DNA of 64,000 bases from Malurus cyaneus samueli (Eukaryota; Chordata; Aves; Passeriformes; Maluridae): NCBI GenBank assembly GCA_009741485.1, contig CM019220.1, positions 24,270,646-24,334,645 on the forward strand, written 5' to 3'. Shown here one piece after another: positions 29,001-44,000 of this stretch; positions within the stretch are counted from its first letter, which is position 1, and every line of letters starts with the position of its first letter. Position numbers and translations under genes: made by a program. A model generated the notes under the pieces. The model saw nothing but the letters and a program-made list of their open reading frames with translations. It was not told where the DNA came from and searched no databases.

Positions 29001-32000
29001 TTACAAGTACTGATTACAAGGCTCTGTAATTACTACAAGACTGGAAATGGGCAGAGTAAGGAATTGGGAAGAACGTGAATCTCCTTTTCTGCTTACAGCT
29101 AACAACCCTCCTGAAGGAAAAGAAATGGCACCCAAAAAAAAAAAAAAACCCTGTTTTTATTTTGTTATCTTTTTCCCCCAAGGTCTCTTTTGACAAGATC
29201 ACACAAAAATGATGTAGATATACTGTTGTGTGAAAATTTTATAAGTAGTTTTAATTGAGGGAGCCTCCTAGCGCAGCTGCCTGTTCTCTTTTCTACCACC
29301 ATAGTTACCATGTTATATCTTTGCCTTGGCTATTTGCTTGGTACAGGCTTAAGGAGATGACTTACTGTCATGGTTTGGCACCAGCCAAACACCAGGTATC
29401 CACAACTCTCCTCACTCGCTCTCTCCTGTCACAGCTGGGCAGAGGAGAGAAAAAAAAGTTAAACCAAGGGGTCATGAGTTGAGATAAGGACTGGGAAAAA
29501 ACACTCCAAGGGCAAAACAGGCTCAACATAAAAGTACAAAGTGAGTTTATTACTTACAAAATCAGAAGATGATAATGAGAAGTAAAATAAACCCTTAAAA
29601 CTCATTTTTCTCCCAACCCCTCCCATCTTCCCCCCAGGATCTTCTTCCACTGCTCAGGGAGAGAAGTCCTTCCCCTGCTGAGCCTTGGAGTCCCTCCCAC
29701 AGGAGACAATTCTCAGTGAACTCCTCCAGTGTGGGTCCATCTCAGGAGCAACAGTCCTCCCAAAAGTGCCCCTCCTTCTCCACTGACCTTGGTGTCTGCA
29801 TGTTGTTTCCCTCACATGTTCTCATCTCCTCCTCTTTTCTGGTCGAAGATAACTCGGTGCATTTTTGTTTTGATTTTCTTCTTAAATATGGTGTCACAGA
29901 GGCATTACCACCATCTCTAATGGGCCCAGGCTTGGCCAGCAGCATGACCATCATCTTCAGAGCCATCAGAAATTGGCTCTGCTCGATTTGGTGGAAGCTT
30001 CTAGCAGCTTCTCACAGGAGAAGTGCCCTCCTCCCAGTACCCAAAAACGGTAAGCAGGCCAAGCAAAACCAACACACTTCCCTCGATCTTTTTAATGAAA
30101 TCTAAAGTTGTTGTGTTTCTAGATCAACAAATCCCCCTGGACTGTTGACCTGTGGTTATGGAAAACTTGTGTTCAAGTGAAATGTGGAATAGAATTCTGC
30201 AGTGTTTTCACCATTCTATCAGATCTGTTGAATCAATTCTGTTGGCAGACTACACTTGTTTTTCTCTTACAAATAGAATTCTGCTTAAGTATTTCAGGGA
30301 GTGTTAGGTCTGTATATTGGTAAGTACATGTTCTACTCCGCTCCGCTGAGGACACTTTGTTTTTTTTTTGCCCGTCTGTCTCCATTTATCCCATTGGGAA
30401 ATGCAGTTGATGGTTGATACTCTGTCTGCTTAAAAGGCTTTACTTCTGGAAAGTAGGACAAATTAGGTGAGAATGGGTTTGTTCTTTATCACAAATTGTA
30501 AAAGAGGAGCATATCTCTGGAGTTGGACTAATTTCTAAAAACTTAGATTTGTGTGATTTATTGAATGTTCCCTCGTTTTCTGATTATTTAGGCTCATTTT
30601 TCCCACAGACCCTCTCAGTGAACCCCTGTATGGCTCAAGGATGCCTCTTAAACATCCAGAGGTGTTTGCTGTTAGCTGCAGAGGGGATGGGAGAGGGAGT
30701 AACAGATACCCAAGAAAGCTGATATATAGTAATTTATCTTGTCATAAAGATGATAAAACACTTTGCCTGAGGATATTATATTTCAACAGAGTATTTAAGG
30801 GTTCTTTTTCATCAGTTGAGATAGAACTGGGATACTTCAACCAATTGCACTCCTAATGTAAAGACTGTGTCTTACTGAAAGGTCTTCATAAAAATGTCTT
30901 ACAATTGCTAGATTCGTTAATAATTGCCAATTTCTTTCCTGGTACACACTTTGTAACAAAGGGGAGGAAACAGAAACACCCTGAGAGGGAGAGGAACCTT
31001 TTCTTACTTATTAAAGTAAGATCTTTCCTTGCAAAGGAACTGGCTCAGATTCCTCTGGAATGATGTCTTCAGTTCAGTAAGAGCTGCTTCCAGTAAATAT
31101 TTGCATTTTGAAAACATGGTTTTCAAAACACTTTGTTTCCAAAATGTGTTGTTTTCAAAAGATTTGGGGGAAGGTAGGAAAGCAGAAGCTCTTCAAGGGA
31201 AGGAAGAAGTAAACTGAAAGATATACTCAGCCTTGTATGGTACAAGGGCTGAGTTAAACACAGTGAATTTGATGCAGCAGGTTTTACATGGCTGAGGAAA
31301 GTTTATTGTTAAACACAGCACTAAGCTAAATTTATATTAAGTGTGTGCAAAACCCCTTCCAACTGCATTGGAATTTTGCATCACATTTTTAAGTGTGGAT
31401 GTATAATAAAACTGCAAATGGAACTTCATAGTCCAAATTTACATAGTCCTTGATGGATCAAGAGCCAGCAAGGAGTCTCCTCTTTTGGGGGATCAGGAAA
31501 TGATAACGGGTATTTCATGGTTATTGTCCCCCACTTTAATTTTTTTATTCCTGTTGTGCTACAATGTAAAATTGAGATTCATCTTCCTGAACATTAGCTA
31601 CCTTAAATGTAAGCGACTACTCTGGATTATCTAGAGCCCTCTTCTAATCAGGTGCAGACCAAACAACTAGAGAATGGTTCCGTCCTTCTTGTTTTTGTTA
31701 CCCTGTAAGGAAGGGGCTGGGAGGGTCTGTCATCATTTCAGGAGTACATGAAGCATCCTGCCATCCTAGGTTACAGCAAGAACTTTTAGACAGCTGAAGC
31801 TGACGGTAATTCTGTCCTTAATATCTGCGAAGGTTTTGTTAGAGAATTGCAGCATTTTTGTAAAATGTGAATCTTCTTAGTATTGCTGTGTTAAGTGGGT
31901 GTTGATTGAATTGGATTAAAATGCAGGTAGAAGATGAGCCCTTTTTAAAGGTACCATCTTGCATCCATTGAACTGGTGAATAAGTCTTGAGGGCGATGAA

Positions 32001-35000
32001 ACAACATAGGCATGGGGAGCAGATGTTATATTTGCAAAGCTGAGTTTATACTAAAATTGAACTGTGTTTCAGGTGTGGATCCCTCCCTGCAAGCGGAGAA
32101 CAGAGTGCCAGGCTCTTCCCAAGCCACTGCTGCAGTATCAAAACAGCAGAAATCCCGATCCACCAACTCGAGGGACGAGCGCTTCCGATCCGGTAAGGGA
32201 CAGAGATGTAGCTGTGGCATCACGTGTCTAAAGAGGAATAGTATACCTGTAAAATGGTATATGCACAGAAAGCTGCAAGAGCTTTGGAAGAAGGGAAGAG
32301 ATAATGAATGTCTTTCAAGTATCTTTTTGTTTCTATGCACACGACAGTGGTTTTGTTTGACTCTGGCCTGGAGGAAATCCTAGAAGGGAAACAGACTGTA
32401 GACCTGCCTTCTGACGTGTTTCTTGTTGTAAATTTTACCATGCTCAACAGTTTTTTCATATTTGCTGAGAAAACAAAGTTGAGTTTCCAGTCTGTAGAAC
32501 AGTTACTTAAAAATTTTGAGTACTACAGTGTGTAAATTTGGTGGATTTTTTTGCTTGCCTGGTTGTTTTATTTTGTTAAAAGAAGGTTATGTATTTATTG
32601 TAGCTTTCTTTCAAATATTTCCTGGTTTAAAGCAAGTGCACAAAAAAGGGAAATGTCACAATGGACATTCTGCTTCATTTTAAATGGACACCACAGTGAC
32701 AAAACTGTTTTGGAAAATAGTGTGAAAATACCAATAACCTCATTACATCCTGTTCCCATTGTTACTTTTCAGGTGATTGGAGTGCACTGTTTCCCTGTGA
32801 AATTCCTTGTCACAATAGTGAGGAAAACCAGGTGTTTGGGAGCTTTTATCTCCTGAATACCTTTGGACTTGTAGCTGGATCTTTTTCTGTTTGTTTTCCG
32901 GGGTAATTCCACATCTTGGATTTGGGAATGAGAAGTACAGTTGACAATGTGCACTGCACATCCTTAACAGGAGGCTGGTCTTGGGTCACCTTGTCTTGCC
33001 ACTGCTTGGGCAAAGTGGTTATTGCATCCTGTTTGCCCTACTGATACGTAATACCTTTCTTCAGAGTTGGAGCTGATGTGCTTTTTACATTCATTAGGGC
33101 TAATTGAAGGATGAATGAGACTTCTTAAATATTCTGAGGATATATATAATCTCTTGGGAAACATGGCTGTATTCAGCTACACAGAGAAGAAACTTCTGAA
33201 TTACAGGGAGTATTGTATAATGTCATAATTAGCTAAATAACATGTTTTAAAACATTAAAAAATAATACATTATAAAAATATGTTCTAGAAAATTTTACCA
33301 TAGAAAATAATTTATTTAAAGTAAGATGCACCATTGTTAAACTAACAGAAATCAAAATTTGCAAGAAGAGTGCAACTACAGTAGGAAATCCTTGGGAGGT
33401 AGTCCTTGGTGGGGACTGCCATGTGCTTCTGTGGTTTCCCTTCACTGCTCCCCTAACTCATTTTTCCTTAAATATTTGTGCCTAAAACAAGTTCTTCAAT
33501 TGGAAATTTGAAAAGTTCTTAGTTACAACACATATAATTGGATTTCTTTCTTCCATTAGTAATATGTGACATGGCTTAATGTGCCCAGATGGCTTCAAAA
33601 CCAAATAATGACAGTTTTGTTTGACTTGGTTAAGGTCAAACTTTTGCAAGGAAATGTAGATACGGCTTTCAGAAGCTGATATCTATTCTGATTTTTTTCT
33701 CTCCAATTAAAAAAAAATCTGCAGATTTACTGCATTAGTGATTGTCTCAGCAAAGAGATAGATATTGTTGCCTTTTTTAACTTCCCTTTTTAACCTGTGT
33801 GCTGACACACATTGCCTGTTGTGAGGGATAAGCAATCTTTCTCTCAATCTCACACCTTACTTATTCCTTAGAGTGTTGTGGGGAATGGAGAGTGTGTTGT
33901 TTCTTCTTTTTTTCTTTCCTTACATTTCCTTTATTTCTTGTTTTCCTTTCTTCAAATCTCATCAGTTCTTCTGTGTCTTTTTCAAGAGTAGCTGATGAAG
34001 GGGGAATGCAGCTTTTCCTAGAACAGAATCTCTTTCTGGAGCAATTATAGATACTTTAAAGCCATCAACATAAATTACTTAAAATAAGCAAGCAAGTGAA
34101 ACAATTTTTTCTTTTTATGCAATTAATCTGTCATGTACTCTCTGTAAGCACTTTTTTAATAGTTTCACAGAAGTCTTGTGTATTTAAATGAACTATATGT
34201 TTTTATCATCCTCAGATACTACTCTTCAAGCAGTAAATATTATTCAAAAAATTCCAACAGTGAATAATATTGATAAATACAAGCCTGCTGTCCTGGCTTC
34301 AGCTGGAATAGTACTAATTTTCTTTTTAATAGCTGGTACAGTATTGTGATTTAAATTTACAATGAGAATAATGCTAGTATTTTATTATTTTTGTTCTAAT
34401 TATATTATTTTTATTATCATCATTATCACTATTGCTTTTTAGTTATTATTGTTCCTATCTCAACCCATGGATTTTACCTTTTTCCAGGTCTCTTCCCCAT
34501 CCCACCTAGATAGTGCTTATTGCTTTCTTTGACCGACCATAGAAATTCTTCCCTTTGTGTCTAAGGCAGGGACAAGAATCAGAGGCTGATAAATGAGCAG
34601 AGGCTGGAAATGGCAATGAAAAATGCTCTTCTAATAGGTGGACAGTTTAGGAGCTGTAAGAGTTTAGGTGATTTATAGTTCACAAACTATTTTGGTTTTC
34701 CTCCCTTATCCTTTTTAAGGACGCGTGGAGAGAAAGAAAATGAGAATAGGTACAAAGAATGGGAGAGAAAATTATCTGGTTTCCTACAACAGAAGGAGAA
34801 AATGTTTTTAATCAATTATTAATTTTTGGTTGTTTTCAGCTTAATGAAGTGCAGAAGTTTAGAAATATTTTTCCAAGACTTTTTCTTCTGCTTTTNNNNN
34901 NNNNNNNNNNTATAATGAGGTCTTTTTCCTCACTTTGTGTTAATGAAATGCTGGGATTGCTGTTCATTGCTTCTTGTTACCACTGTTGAGCATTTGTGTT

Positions 35001-38000
35001 CCCTTTTCTCAAAAATGTGATGCATTTGGTCTGATTATGAGTGCTTAATTCTGTAGAAAAGTGAATTCCACAGTTCTTACATGGTAAATCACTTTCACAA
35101 TAAATTTTGAAGAATTTAAGTAACAGACAGTGGTAGAAGACTTCCTTTTGCAATTCCAATATCCAGTTAAAATTTAACTTATACTAATTTATGAATTTTA
35201 GTACCCTAAGCATTCTGCTTCTTTGAAAATTTCATTCCTTTTACTTCTTTTATTGAAATGTGTTTAATCATGTAGAAAAAACTCTTAAAGGAAACGTGGA
35301 ATAGGAACGAAGTGTTCCAGGGAAGTGAAAGTAATTACTTCATTGATTTGGATGAGAGAGGATGTTCCTACTCAGCTGTTGTCCAAGGACAAGATATTAT
35401 AAGAAAGATTTCAAGCCAGAAATAGATCTTAATGAGTATAGAGTGAATGATGAGTTAAATTGGCACTGTAAAAATGAAACATTGAACAGAATAAAAATTC
35501 ATCCTCTCTGGAATGAATCAGGACTGTCTCCTGGTTGCATTTTTATAATTTAATCTAGTCTGTTCCAAGTTTTGGGGTGGAAGTTACGACTAGAGGAGGA
35601 GGTGGTGCTGATTTTGCCCTCTGGAAATGGAATAAAAAGTAGTTCCCATGCTTGTTTCCACAAATCTGTGTGATGTTATGACCTGCCTTGTTCTATTTTG
35701 TTCAAAAGCCCAAGCACACCCTTGCCTCCAAATAGGCTTTCCATTCCCAAAATGCACAACTGCCTAAGAATGTTTTTATTTTTTATCTGACACATTATTT
35801 AATGACTTAATGTATTTATATGCAAACTACAAATGTTGTGTTATTTTGCTCTTTGGAAGACCTTTTCCGGATAATAACAATTTATGTTCCCCTACTTCCT
35901 ATGAGATGCTAATGCAACAGAAATGTTTTTTAAATTATATGTAGATATAGGCATGGTGGAAGTGACTGCATCGTAGTTACTGTCTCTTTCTGGAATTCCA
36001 GCTTGGTTTTCACTGGAAGTTCTGCCAAGGAAATATGTCCTGCAGAAGGGGCATTTTGCCCCTACTTTTAATAATGCAAAAACGACCTTTAATTTATGTT
36101 GAATTCTGCTTAAATTTTCTGTAATTTGAGTACATAAAAGATTTGCTTCTGGGTATCCATGGGAATAAACTTCATTGGTGGACAATTACAACTAAAATTA
36201 AGGATTGGGAGAAACCAAGACTTGACAACAAGCCTCAATGTAGGAATGGGGAGGGAGGCAGGCAGACATAAGAAAAGAGGACTTTTAATTTATAAAACAT
36301 ATATTATTAATTCCTTGGTGTGAAGGACAGCAGCAAAAATCTGACAGGGCCCAGGACAAAAAAATCTCGTATTAGAGGGTAGAAGTTTCACTGATTTTTT
36401 TCCGTTTTTCCTTCTTAATATTTTTCTCTCATAACAACATCACCTTTGAACCTCCCATGTTAGTTGCACAAGCAGTTCTTATTTGAGATAAGCATCTACT
36501 TAGTTCATTCCTAAGTCTTGTAAGAACACACAGGTGGGATAGTATATTTGCATTTATACATATTTTAAATACTGCTCTGAACAGATTTTCTGGGGGGAGC
36601 TGCAGACTGAAAAGTGACATTATTGCTGCAAAGAAGTGGTTGGTGTCTGGGACCATAAGCTCAGGGATTCTTGTGATTTTGTGGAATCCATTTGGCCAGA
36701 CTGAAGGGAGCAGTTCCTTAGGAAGGGCCTTGTGCTGAGCTTGACCAAAGTGGGTTCAGGACTAAGACAGAAATGGTACTTTTTAAACAAATTAAAAAAA
36801 AAGGTACCAACAGGGTAAATCCCTGTAGGTACAGGGATAGAATAATTACACTACATTTTATATTATATGTCTCTCATACACACAGACCTACAAATAGTTT
36901 CATACCTTCAAATCTGTCTATATGTTATGTATTTGCATCTTAACAAAAGAGTAGATGGATACTAACTGAAGGAATGTGTATTTCAAATTGAGTAGTTAAA
37001 TTCTGAAAATCTTGTATAGCAGTTTCCATGTAGAAGAAATGTGGTCAGCCCAGTGCATGATCATAGACTCACTTTTGGGCTCTGTCCTGGTTTGGGGTCT
37101 CTCTGTTGTCAGGGGTTTCCACACTGAGCAATAGCATTTCTTTTTTTGTACCATCTGTTATTAGTCGTGCTGTTATGTTCATTTTCATATCTCATTGCTA
37201 TTTTCAGTAAATTGTTTTTATCTTAGCCCGAGATCTTTGCCTCTTGCTCCTCCAGTTAATTCTCCTTTCCATCCTACCACAGAGAGGAGGGAGAGGGGAG
37301 AGTGAGAAAGCACAGTGCCTGTCTTGAAGTATTTTTAGAGGGAAGACTAAGTTGGAAAACACCATTCCTAAACCACAGGAAGCCCATTTTAACTGTATAT
37401 AAGCATATACATGTTGTATTGTGCTTTTCATGAGTTTGAATCTTAAATGATAATTCAAAATATATTTTTGGTCTGCCTCATTTCTCCTCAACATCAGTTC
37501 ACTTCTCATGAATTTTTTTCCTGCCTGAATTTAAGCTTTTGACACCATTGAAATGTAGATGTCAAAGAGAAAAAATTGCTGAAGAATTACTGGAATACAT
37601 TAAAATTTCTCTTCAGTGAGGTCTTCTTTGAGCACTGAATTCCTCTTTAATCACAGTTTTGGCTTAAAAATTAGAGAAGTTAAAATATAGCCTATGAGCC
37701 TCTTAGGGTAGTTTTTGCTTTCAGGAAAGTGAAAGCTTGGTTTGTCTTTTCCCTAATTCTTCATATAGAATAAGAGAATTTTGTTAGAGTTGGAAAATAC
37801 CTCTAAGATCATTGAGCCCATTGGTCTCTTTTTTCTGTTTTTTATTACTTGCATTGTTTTGTGGGACCTTCAAGTATGCATGTACTTGTACTGCTTTTCC
37901 CTCTCTGTATTTTGAGGATGAATAGTCAAATGCTGTTGCAAATTTACAGAATCTGCATTGAAATTTCCCACCCAAAATGAATTGTTCAAAGCTAACATAT

Positions 38001-41000
38001 TGGGTACTCTGTCACTTCAGTGTTTATTTCAGAGGGTTTTCCAAAATGCTACTCACAGAGCCTTTTCAGGCTGATTTCATGAGGGAAATGTGTCAACTTG
38101 ACTCCGCTTATATCCTCCCTTAGCTTTGGAAACCATTGCTTTTGCAGTGGATTGGAGCCAGAGGCAGTGGTGTTGATTCAGTCCTCCTGATTAACTGAAT
38201 TTCTAACCTTTTTGTTTGCTTGTTTTCTATATAGATGTCCACACTGAAGCAGTACAAGCAGCACTTGCCAAATACAAAGAAAGGAAGATGCCTATGCCCT
38301 CGAAGAGACGCTCTGTCCTGGTGCACTCTTCAGTAGAGACATACACCCCTCCAGGTACATGTTGAGTGAACATAGACAATTGATAGAGCAGCCGAGAGAA
38401 GCTGTGGCTGTCCCATCTCTAGAAATTTCCAAAGCCAACTTGGATGGGGATTGGAGCAACCTGGGATAGTGGAAGGTGCCCCGCCTTATGTTTTGTTGTT
38501 AGTAGGTTGCACTAAAGTTCTGTATCATGGTTATATTCCCCAATGATCAGGTCTTGTTTGGATTTATGCTTTGATATTTTTCCTCGTGGTTTTTAGTGTC
38601 TCATCTAGAGACAGTGTAGCTGCTGAAGGTTCACATGAAAGCAGACTTAGAGTGAGCAGGTGCCCTTTATGCTTTAAGTATGTCCTTTTATGCCATGTCT
38701 CACTCAGAGGACATAATCTACACAAGCATGTCAGAGCTGAAAATACCTCATTTCACATTATGGAAGATACTTTTTTTTTTTAAGTTGAAGAAAATACCAG
38801 AGCATGAAGTTACTGCATTAATTGCAAAGCACTCATCAGATGGTTTCAGCTGTTCAGTGGTGAGCAGATTGAAACAGTCAGAAAATCAGACACTGTAATT
38901 GTTTAAATTGGTTATGGCAGAATGCCGCCTTTGATTTTGAGGGGGAAAAAGTAATCTTCCTGTTGTCTCGCAGTGAATTCTCTGGGGCTTAAGAAAATCT
39001 TACAACATGTTGTGCTAGCAAGCCAAGTGGTTTGGGGCCAGTGTCTTGTATACAAAGAAGAGGAATTTCCTAAGCTGTTTAATTTCGAGGATCTGCTCTT
39101 GTCTTTTGTAATGTGGCCCAGCAGCAGAAGCACACTGACCTCTACTGCCCTTATCCGTCATTTGTAGTTAACCTCCCCCTTCTCTAAAAGACGAGTCCAG
39201 GTATTCTGCTTTCCTGCCTTTTTAGCTGTATTTCTTCTTTCTGTTCTTCCCATTGAAAGAGAATTCCACCTTTGTTCTCCAGTTATTTCATTAGTTAATG
39301 AACAGTAATCTTCTGCGTTCTTATATATGGTCTTTCTCGACCCTTACTGTTTTTGCCTGGAAGATAGGTTAAGTATTTTTAATTTAAGTATCCTTTTTTG
39401 TGAGCAACAATTAAAAAGAAGCTGCAATGCTATGGAGACAGTGTTAGGTTATGTGATAAAAGCTGCCTTGCATACCTGCAGAGGAGCATGGAGTGTGGCA
39501 GGTGGGGCCCAAATAGTGCCCTGTCCCAGGAGCCACCAGCCCATCCCAGACCCATCTGCACAAGCCCAAAGGAGCACCAGGAACAGCAGCAGGCAGGAAG
39601 GCAAGTTCAGGACTTGGAGAAGTCACCCTGTCTAGGCCTCTCCCTGGGCTCGAGACCCTCAGCCCTCCTGGCCAGGTGTGAAGCCCATCAAGACCAGTCA
39701 GCACTAGAGCACCTTCTGGACTGGGGGAGCACTCAGATGTGGGATGCAGGGCAAGAGTATTTTGGAACTGCATGAGTCCTGTTATGGAATGTTCAGGTGA
39801 GGAAGTGCAGGCAGGCAAAGGAACAAGTTTGTGGGGAAAATGGGCAAATAAGAAGATCAAAGGGCTGGTGGTATGTAAATGAACACGTGCCTGGCCATGT
39901 CCCTGACCCTGCACTCCATGCTGTACATGTGTGTACAGAACAAGATGAGGCTGTGGGATCTGCATGTTTCTGTGTGCTTGTGCTGCTGGAGTGTCATCTT
40001 CTAACATGCCTGTGCAGGTGGTCAGCAGAGAAGCCAAGTGTGCTCCCACTGGGATTGAGTAGGGTGCTGTAGCACCTTAAATAATAGGAGCTGTAAGCTG
40101 GTGTTGAGACCACCACAGGGACAGGTCATGGCCCCAAGTCTGCTGGAATTCATGAACTGTTTGGACAACACTCCCAGGCATGTGGTGTCATTCTTGGGGT
40201 TCTCCTGTGCAGGGCTTGGCATTGGACTCAGTATTCTTCATGAGTCCCTTCCAACTTAGGATATTGTGTGAAGAGTTAAGAGCCTCTGGAATCTATCAAG
40301 CTCAAGAGAGGGTGTTACGAGATCCCCTTACCTCTATAAGAGAATGGGCCGCTGGATGAGTTCTGTATCATGGGGGATCAGGACATTCAGAAATATCCTA
40401 GAGACTTTCTTCAGCCGTATTAAATCATAAAATAATTGTCTTTTAATGGGCCTGCCTTTATTTGCAAAGTTATTTCAGCAAGAAGGATCCAAAGTTGCAA
40501 AGAACCCAGGTAGTGGTGAGCATCTAGTCCTGAGCCATTCACTCACTCATTAAGTCCTAGTATTGGTAGGAGTTAATGGAATTAAAACATGCTTTGGTAT
40601 TAATAACTGAAATTTTGATGCAAACAGCTACAATCAGGTATCAGAAAAGAAGTATCCAATTAATGTTCTTTACACTGAGAGTGATGAGGCCCTGGCACAG
40701 GGTGCCCAGAGAAGCTGTGGCTGCCCCATCCCTGGAAGTGTCCAAGCCCAGGTTGGATGGGGCTTGGAGCAGCCTGGTCTAGTGGAAGGTGTCCCTGCCC
40801 ATAACAGGGGGTGGAACTGGATGAGCTTTAGGGTCCCTTCCAACTCAAACCGTTTTGTGAATCCATGGTTCTCAGCACGGTGTTAAATTGAAAACCAACT
40901 CCTGGCTGGCAGTAAAGGAACTGCTTTTATCAGTAATCTTTCCAAAAATTGTAGTGTACTTTTGGTTTTGTCCTGTTGAGTCTCTGATCCTTCGCACTCG

Positions 41001-44000
41001 GATTTCCTGTGATCACAACTGGAGCTGTAGCCTTCAAGTAAGTCTGGCTCAAAGAGGGGTGGCTTCTGTGACTGTCTTGGGTCAGCTCCCAGCCAGGAAG
41101 AGCTGGAAGCCAAGAACACAGTATTCTGTCACTGTTCTGTCACCATACACCAGGAACCATGGATTAATTCCTGCTGCTGGCATGGGGCTGTTATTGGGGT
41201 GACCTTGCTACTTTGTAGTGAACTTATGGTATTAGGATGCATGGGTCCTCCATTTTTGTACACAGTTAATATTGTAAAGGGTTTGGAATTTTTCATCTTC
41301 ACACATGTGTAAGACATGTGAAAGCTTAGAAATATTATAGAGACTATCAGTCTTGAATCTGGGTAAGGAGATACTGTCAGTGTGTACTCTGTGAGAAACC
41401 TGCTTTTTCTGTAGTTCTGTTTCTTCCTCTGAAGGGATTATAAACTGCAAACATGGTGGTTTGGTTTGATTTTTTTTCAATCCCTGGCTGTTCATAATGC
41501 TATCTTATTCCTTATTCCTGGAATTGTTTATTTTTGCTTTCTACCTAAAAGAAAGGGAAGGTTGCAAGCATTGCGGGATAGGTTTGGCTTCTCTCCAGGA
41601 GCAAATGGAGTCAGCTGCCAAAAACTTCAAATGTGGCAGCAGACTGGAACTATTACATGAGACATGGACCCAGGAATGGGGTTGCACCACAGCTGGATCT
41701 TCTCAGAGATCTATTGTTTGGGTTTTTTCATTCAGAATTGTTACGTTTGATGAGGGAGGTCAGATAACAAGATATCTACAATTTTAACTTTGAAAATGCC
41801 ATCAAGTTAAATGGGGTTCTTATGAAATGGTTTTTGGTTTTTGTGATTTTAGACTGCTAAGTGAAATTATACAGAAGCTGTTGGAAATGCACATATTCTT
41901 GAAAATCAGAAAATTAAAGAGTTGGCAACTGAAATGCATTGCCCAAGATGAGGAGTAGGTTTTTTTTTTTTATTTTGCCTCAAGAAATTTATATGGGATT
42001 GTATCTGGCTGAACAACTACATGTTCAGAGGATTAAGAGAATAGCCAAAATTAAGGTTGCAGATTTCCATGTCTGAAAGGGACTGTTAGAGTATGGTAAC
42101 GGACACCGTATCTTATATAAAGCATTTAAAGATCAAGTTATTAAAATTCAGCAGTCTCTTTATGAGGGCAAAAATCTTTTCCTGTGATAAGACTTTCTAT
42201 TTTTCACTCAAAATCACAAAGTATGTATTTTCTTGATATTTAGAATAATCTTTTTAATTATTGTTGGATGGATAATAAGGAAAGAACTGCATGCCCAAGG
42301 GAAACTTCTGGAAAGTTGTAAATAACTGGATGGTAATTAAATTAGTAGCCCTTTGTCAGACTTCTAACAACAGCATCTAGAATGAAAAGATGCTTTATTA
42401 AGCATTTCTATGCACTACTCATTAGTATGAGTTTATATGGTTGAAATTCATGCTTTGTGATTACTCTTTCATTAAACTTTAGAGCACCATGGTTTTTAGG
42501 AGCTAGTTCTCAAAATAATTTGCTTGAAGAACCAAAAAGTAAAGAATTCCTTTCCCCTCAAAGAGTGAAAAAGGAAATAAACAACAAAAAATTTAATGAG
42601 TTTTATTCAGGTGTGATGTGATAAAATTTACCTGCTCAGAACAAATATTTTCTCAGTAGAATAGGGATGGGATGGAATGCTCACTTATCCTCTAGTGGAG
42701 TTAGAAGCCTTTTTTGAATCTCATGTCATTCTAAATGCTGGAGATGACTGAAACTTAGCTCCAAGTGTGTTGTGGTCCCTTAATGTGTAGAAGTTGCTGT
42801 GTTAACCCAAGAAACTGCAGCGAGAGGGATTTGTGTGTGTGAATATGCCATTGCTGTAATCACACCCTCACACATAGCATGTGAGGACGCTGTGTGGAGC
42901 GCATGGAACAGGGCTGAGTGCCGTGTTCCTGGTGCTGGGTCATTCCCATTCCCACATTACAGGCCTGTCATCGTTATTTTGACCACAGACACATCGTCAG
43001 CATCAGAAGATGAGGGCTCGTTGCGGCGGCAAGGGCGGATCAGCTCCACTCCGTTCCAGAGCCATTCCAACGTAGAGCCCTGGCTTAACCGGGTTATTCA
43101 GGGCTCCTCCACCTCATCCTCTGCATCCTCCACCTCATCTCATCCTGGAGGGAAACCTGCTGCTGCTTCCAATACCGCTCCTGCCACCACTGCTGCCACT
43201 GTGCTTGCAGATCTCATGGCACACACCCAGATAGGTCAGTAAAACTGCCGCTGTGGTTGGAATTAAATCAGATTACAAATCCTAAAAGAGGGCTAAATAC
43301 AAAGATCTTCACCAGGAGATACCCGTAAATAGCCTTAAAATGTGCAATTCACAGACCAGGTATGTATGATCTATATGTATTTAATTTAACCCAAGCCAGT
43401 TGTTCATGAGATCTGAACATGCATTCTTCTTGGTAAAATGCTTGCTTTACCAAGAAACCAAGGTTCAGTTTTAGTGGATTCCAAGCAGAATTTCAAAGGA
43501 ATCCTGGTTTTGGTGCATGCTTTCCAATCTGCTTGTATTTACCCTAAACAATGTCAGGTTATGTGTTCAGTTGATAAACACCCAAAAGACAGAAAAACAT
43601 ACAAAAACTTTGGGGAAGTTATGAAATCAGAGGTACTAATCGATAGGGAAATTTTTTGCTGTTTATGCAAAATCTTTAAAGAAACCTACTTTTTTATAAT
43701 CCCATTTCCAAGCTTACTACTAATGAGAAATCTGCAATTTTGTTTGACCTTGACAGATGTAAAAAGGATGTGATATATCACCACTTCACTTTGAGACATT
43801 CTGGATTTCATATTATGGATTAATAGAAATGATATTTAACTCCTTAAAATTACAAAGTCAGTTATGACTAACGTGTTTAGCTTAACTGGGACTGATGAAA
43901 TTCTTCATGTAGCTGTAAAAACTTTTTAAGATACGCAAAATATTACACAGCACCTTGTTATGTCTCATGCCCCAGGTCAGATAGATGTGTTCATCAGGGC

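Larger units (their letters stand above)
23375..32072 (+). other. DIP2A: DIP2A intron 2
   Basis: 8.7 kb of AT-rich intron. It holds a short CR1 end at 26585 and an LTR-type fragment at 29366-30085, plus T/G-rich tracts near 24125 and an A15 run near 29135. Short open frames are chance. The rest shows nothing I recognise. Confidence 0.85.
32193..38234 (+). other. DIP2A: DIP2A intron 3
   Basis: 6.0 kb intron, AT-rich. Holds two LTR fragments (34289 and 37083), a CR1 end at 37766 and a 15-base assembly gap at 34896. No other feature recognised. Confidence 0.85.
38355..42988 (+). other. DIP2A: DIP2A intron 4
   Basis: 4.6 kb intron with three CR1 pieces in plus orientation (38374, 40100, 40665) and a GC-richer, unassigned block at about 39480-40080 described separately. 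Otherwise AT-rich without recognisable features. Confidence 0.85.

Noticed and set aside
42799..42988. Reading frame open upstream of exon 5, considered as extra coding sequence
   Set aside because: Acceptor gaccacag at 42988 gives the conserved join CCA-G|AC (TPPDTSS); the upstream residues do not match DIP2.
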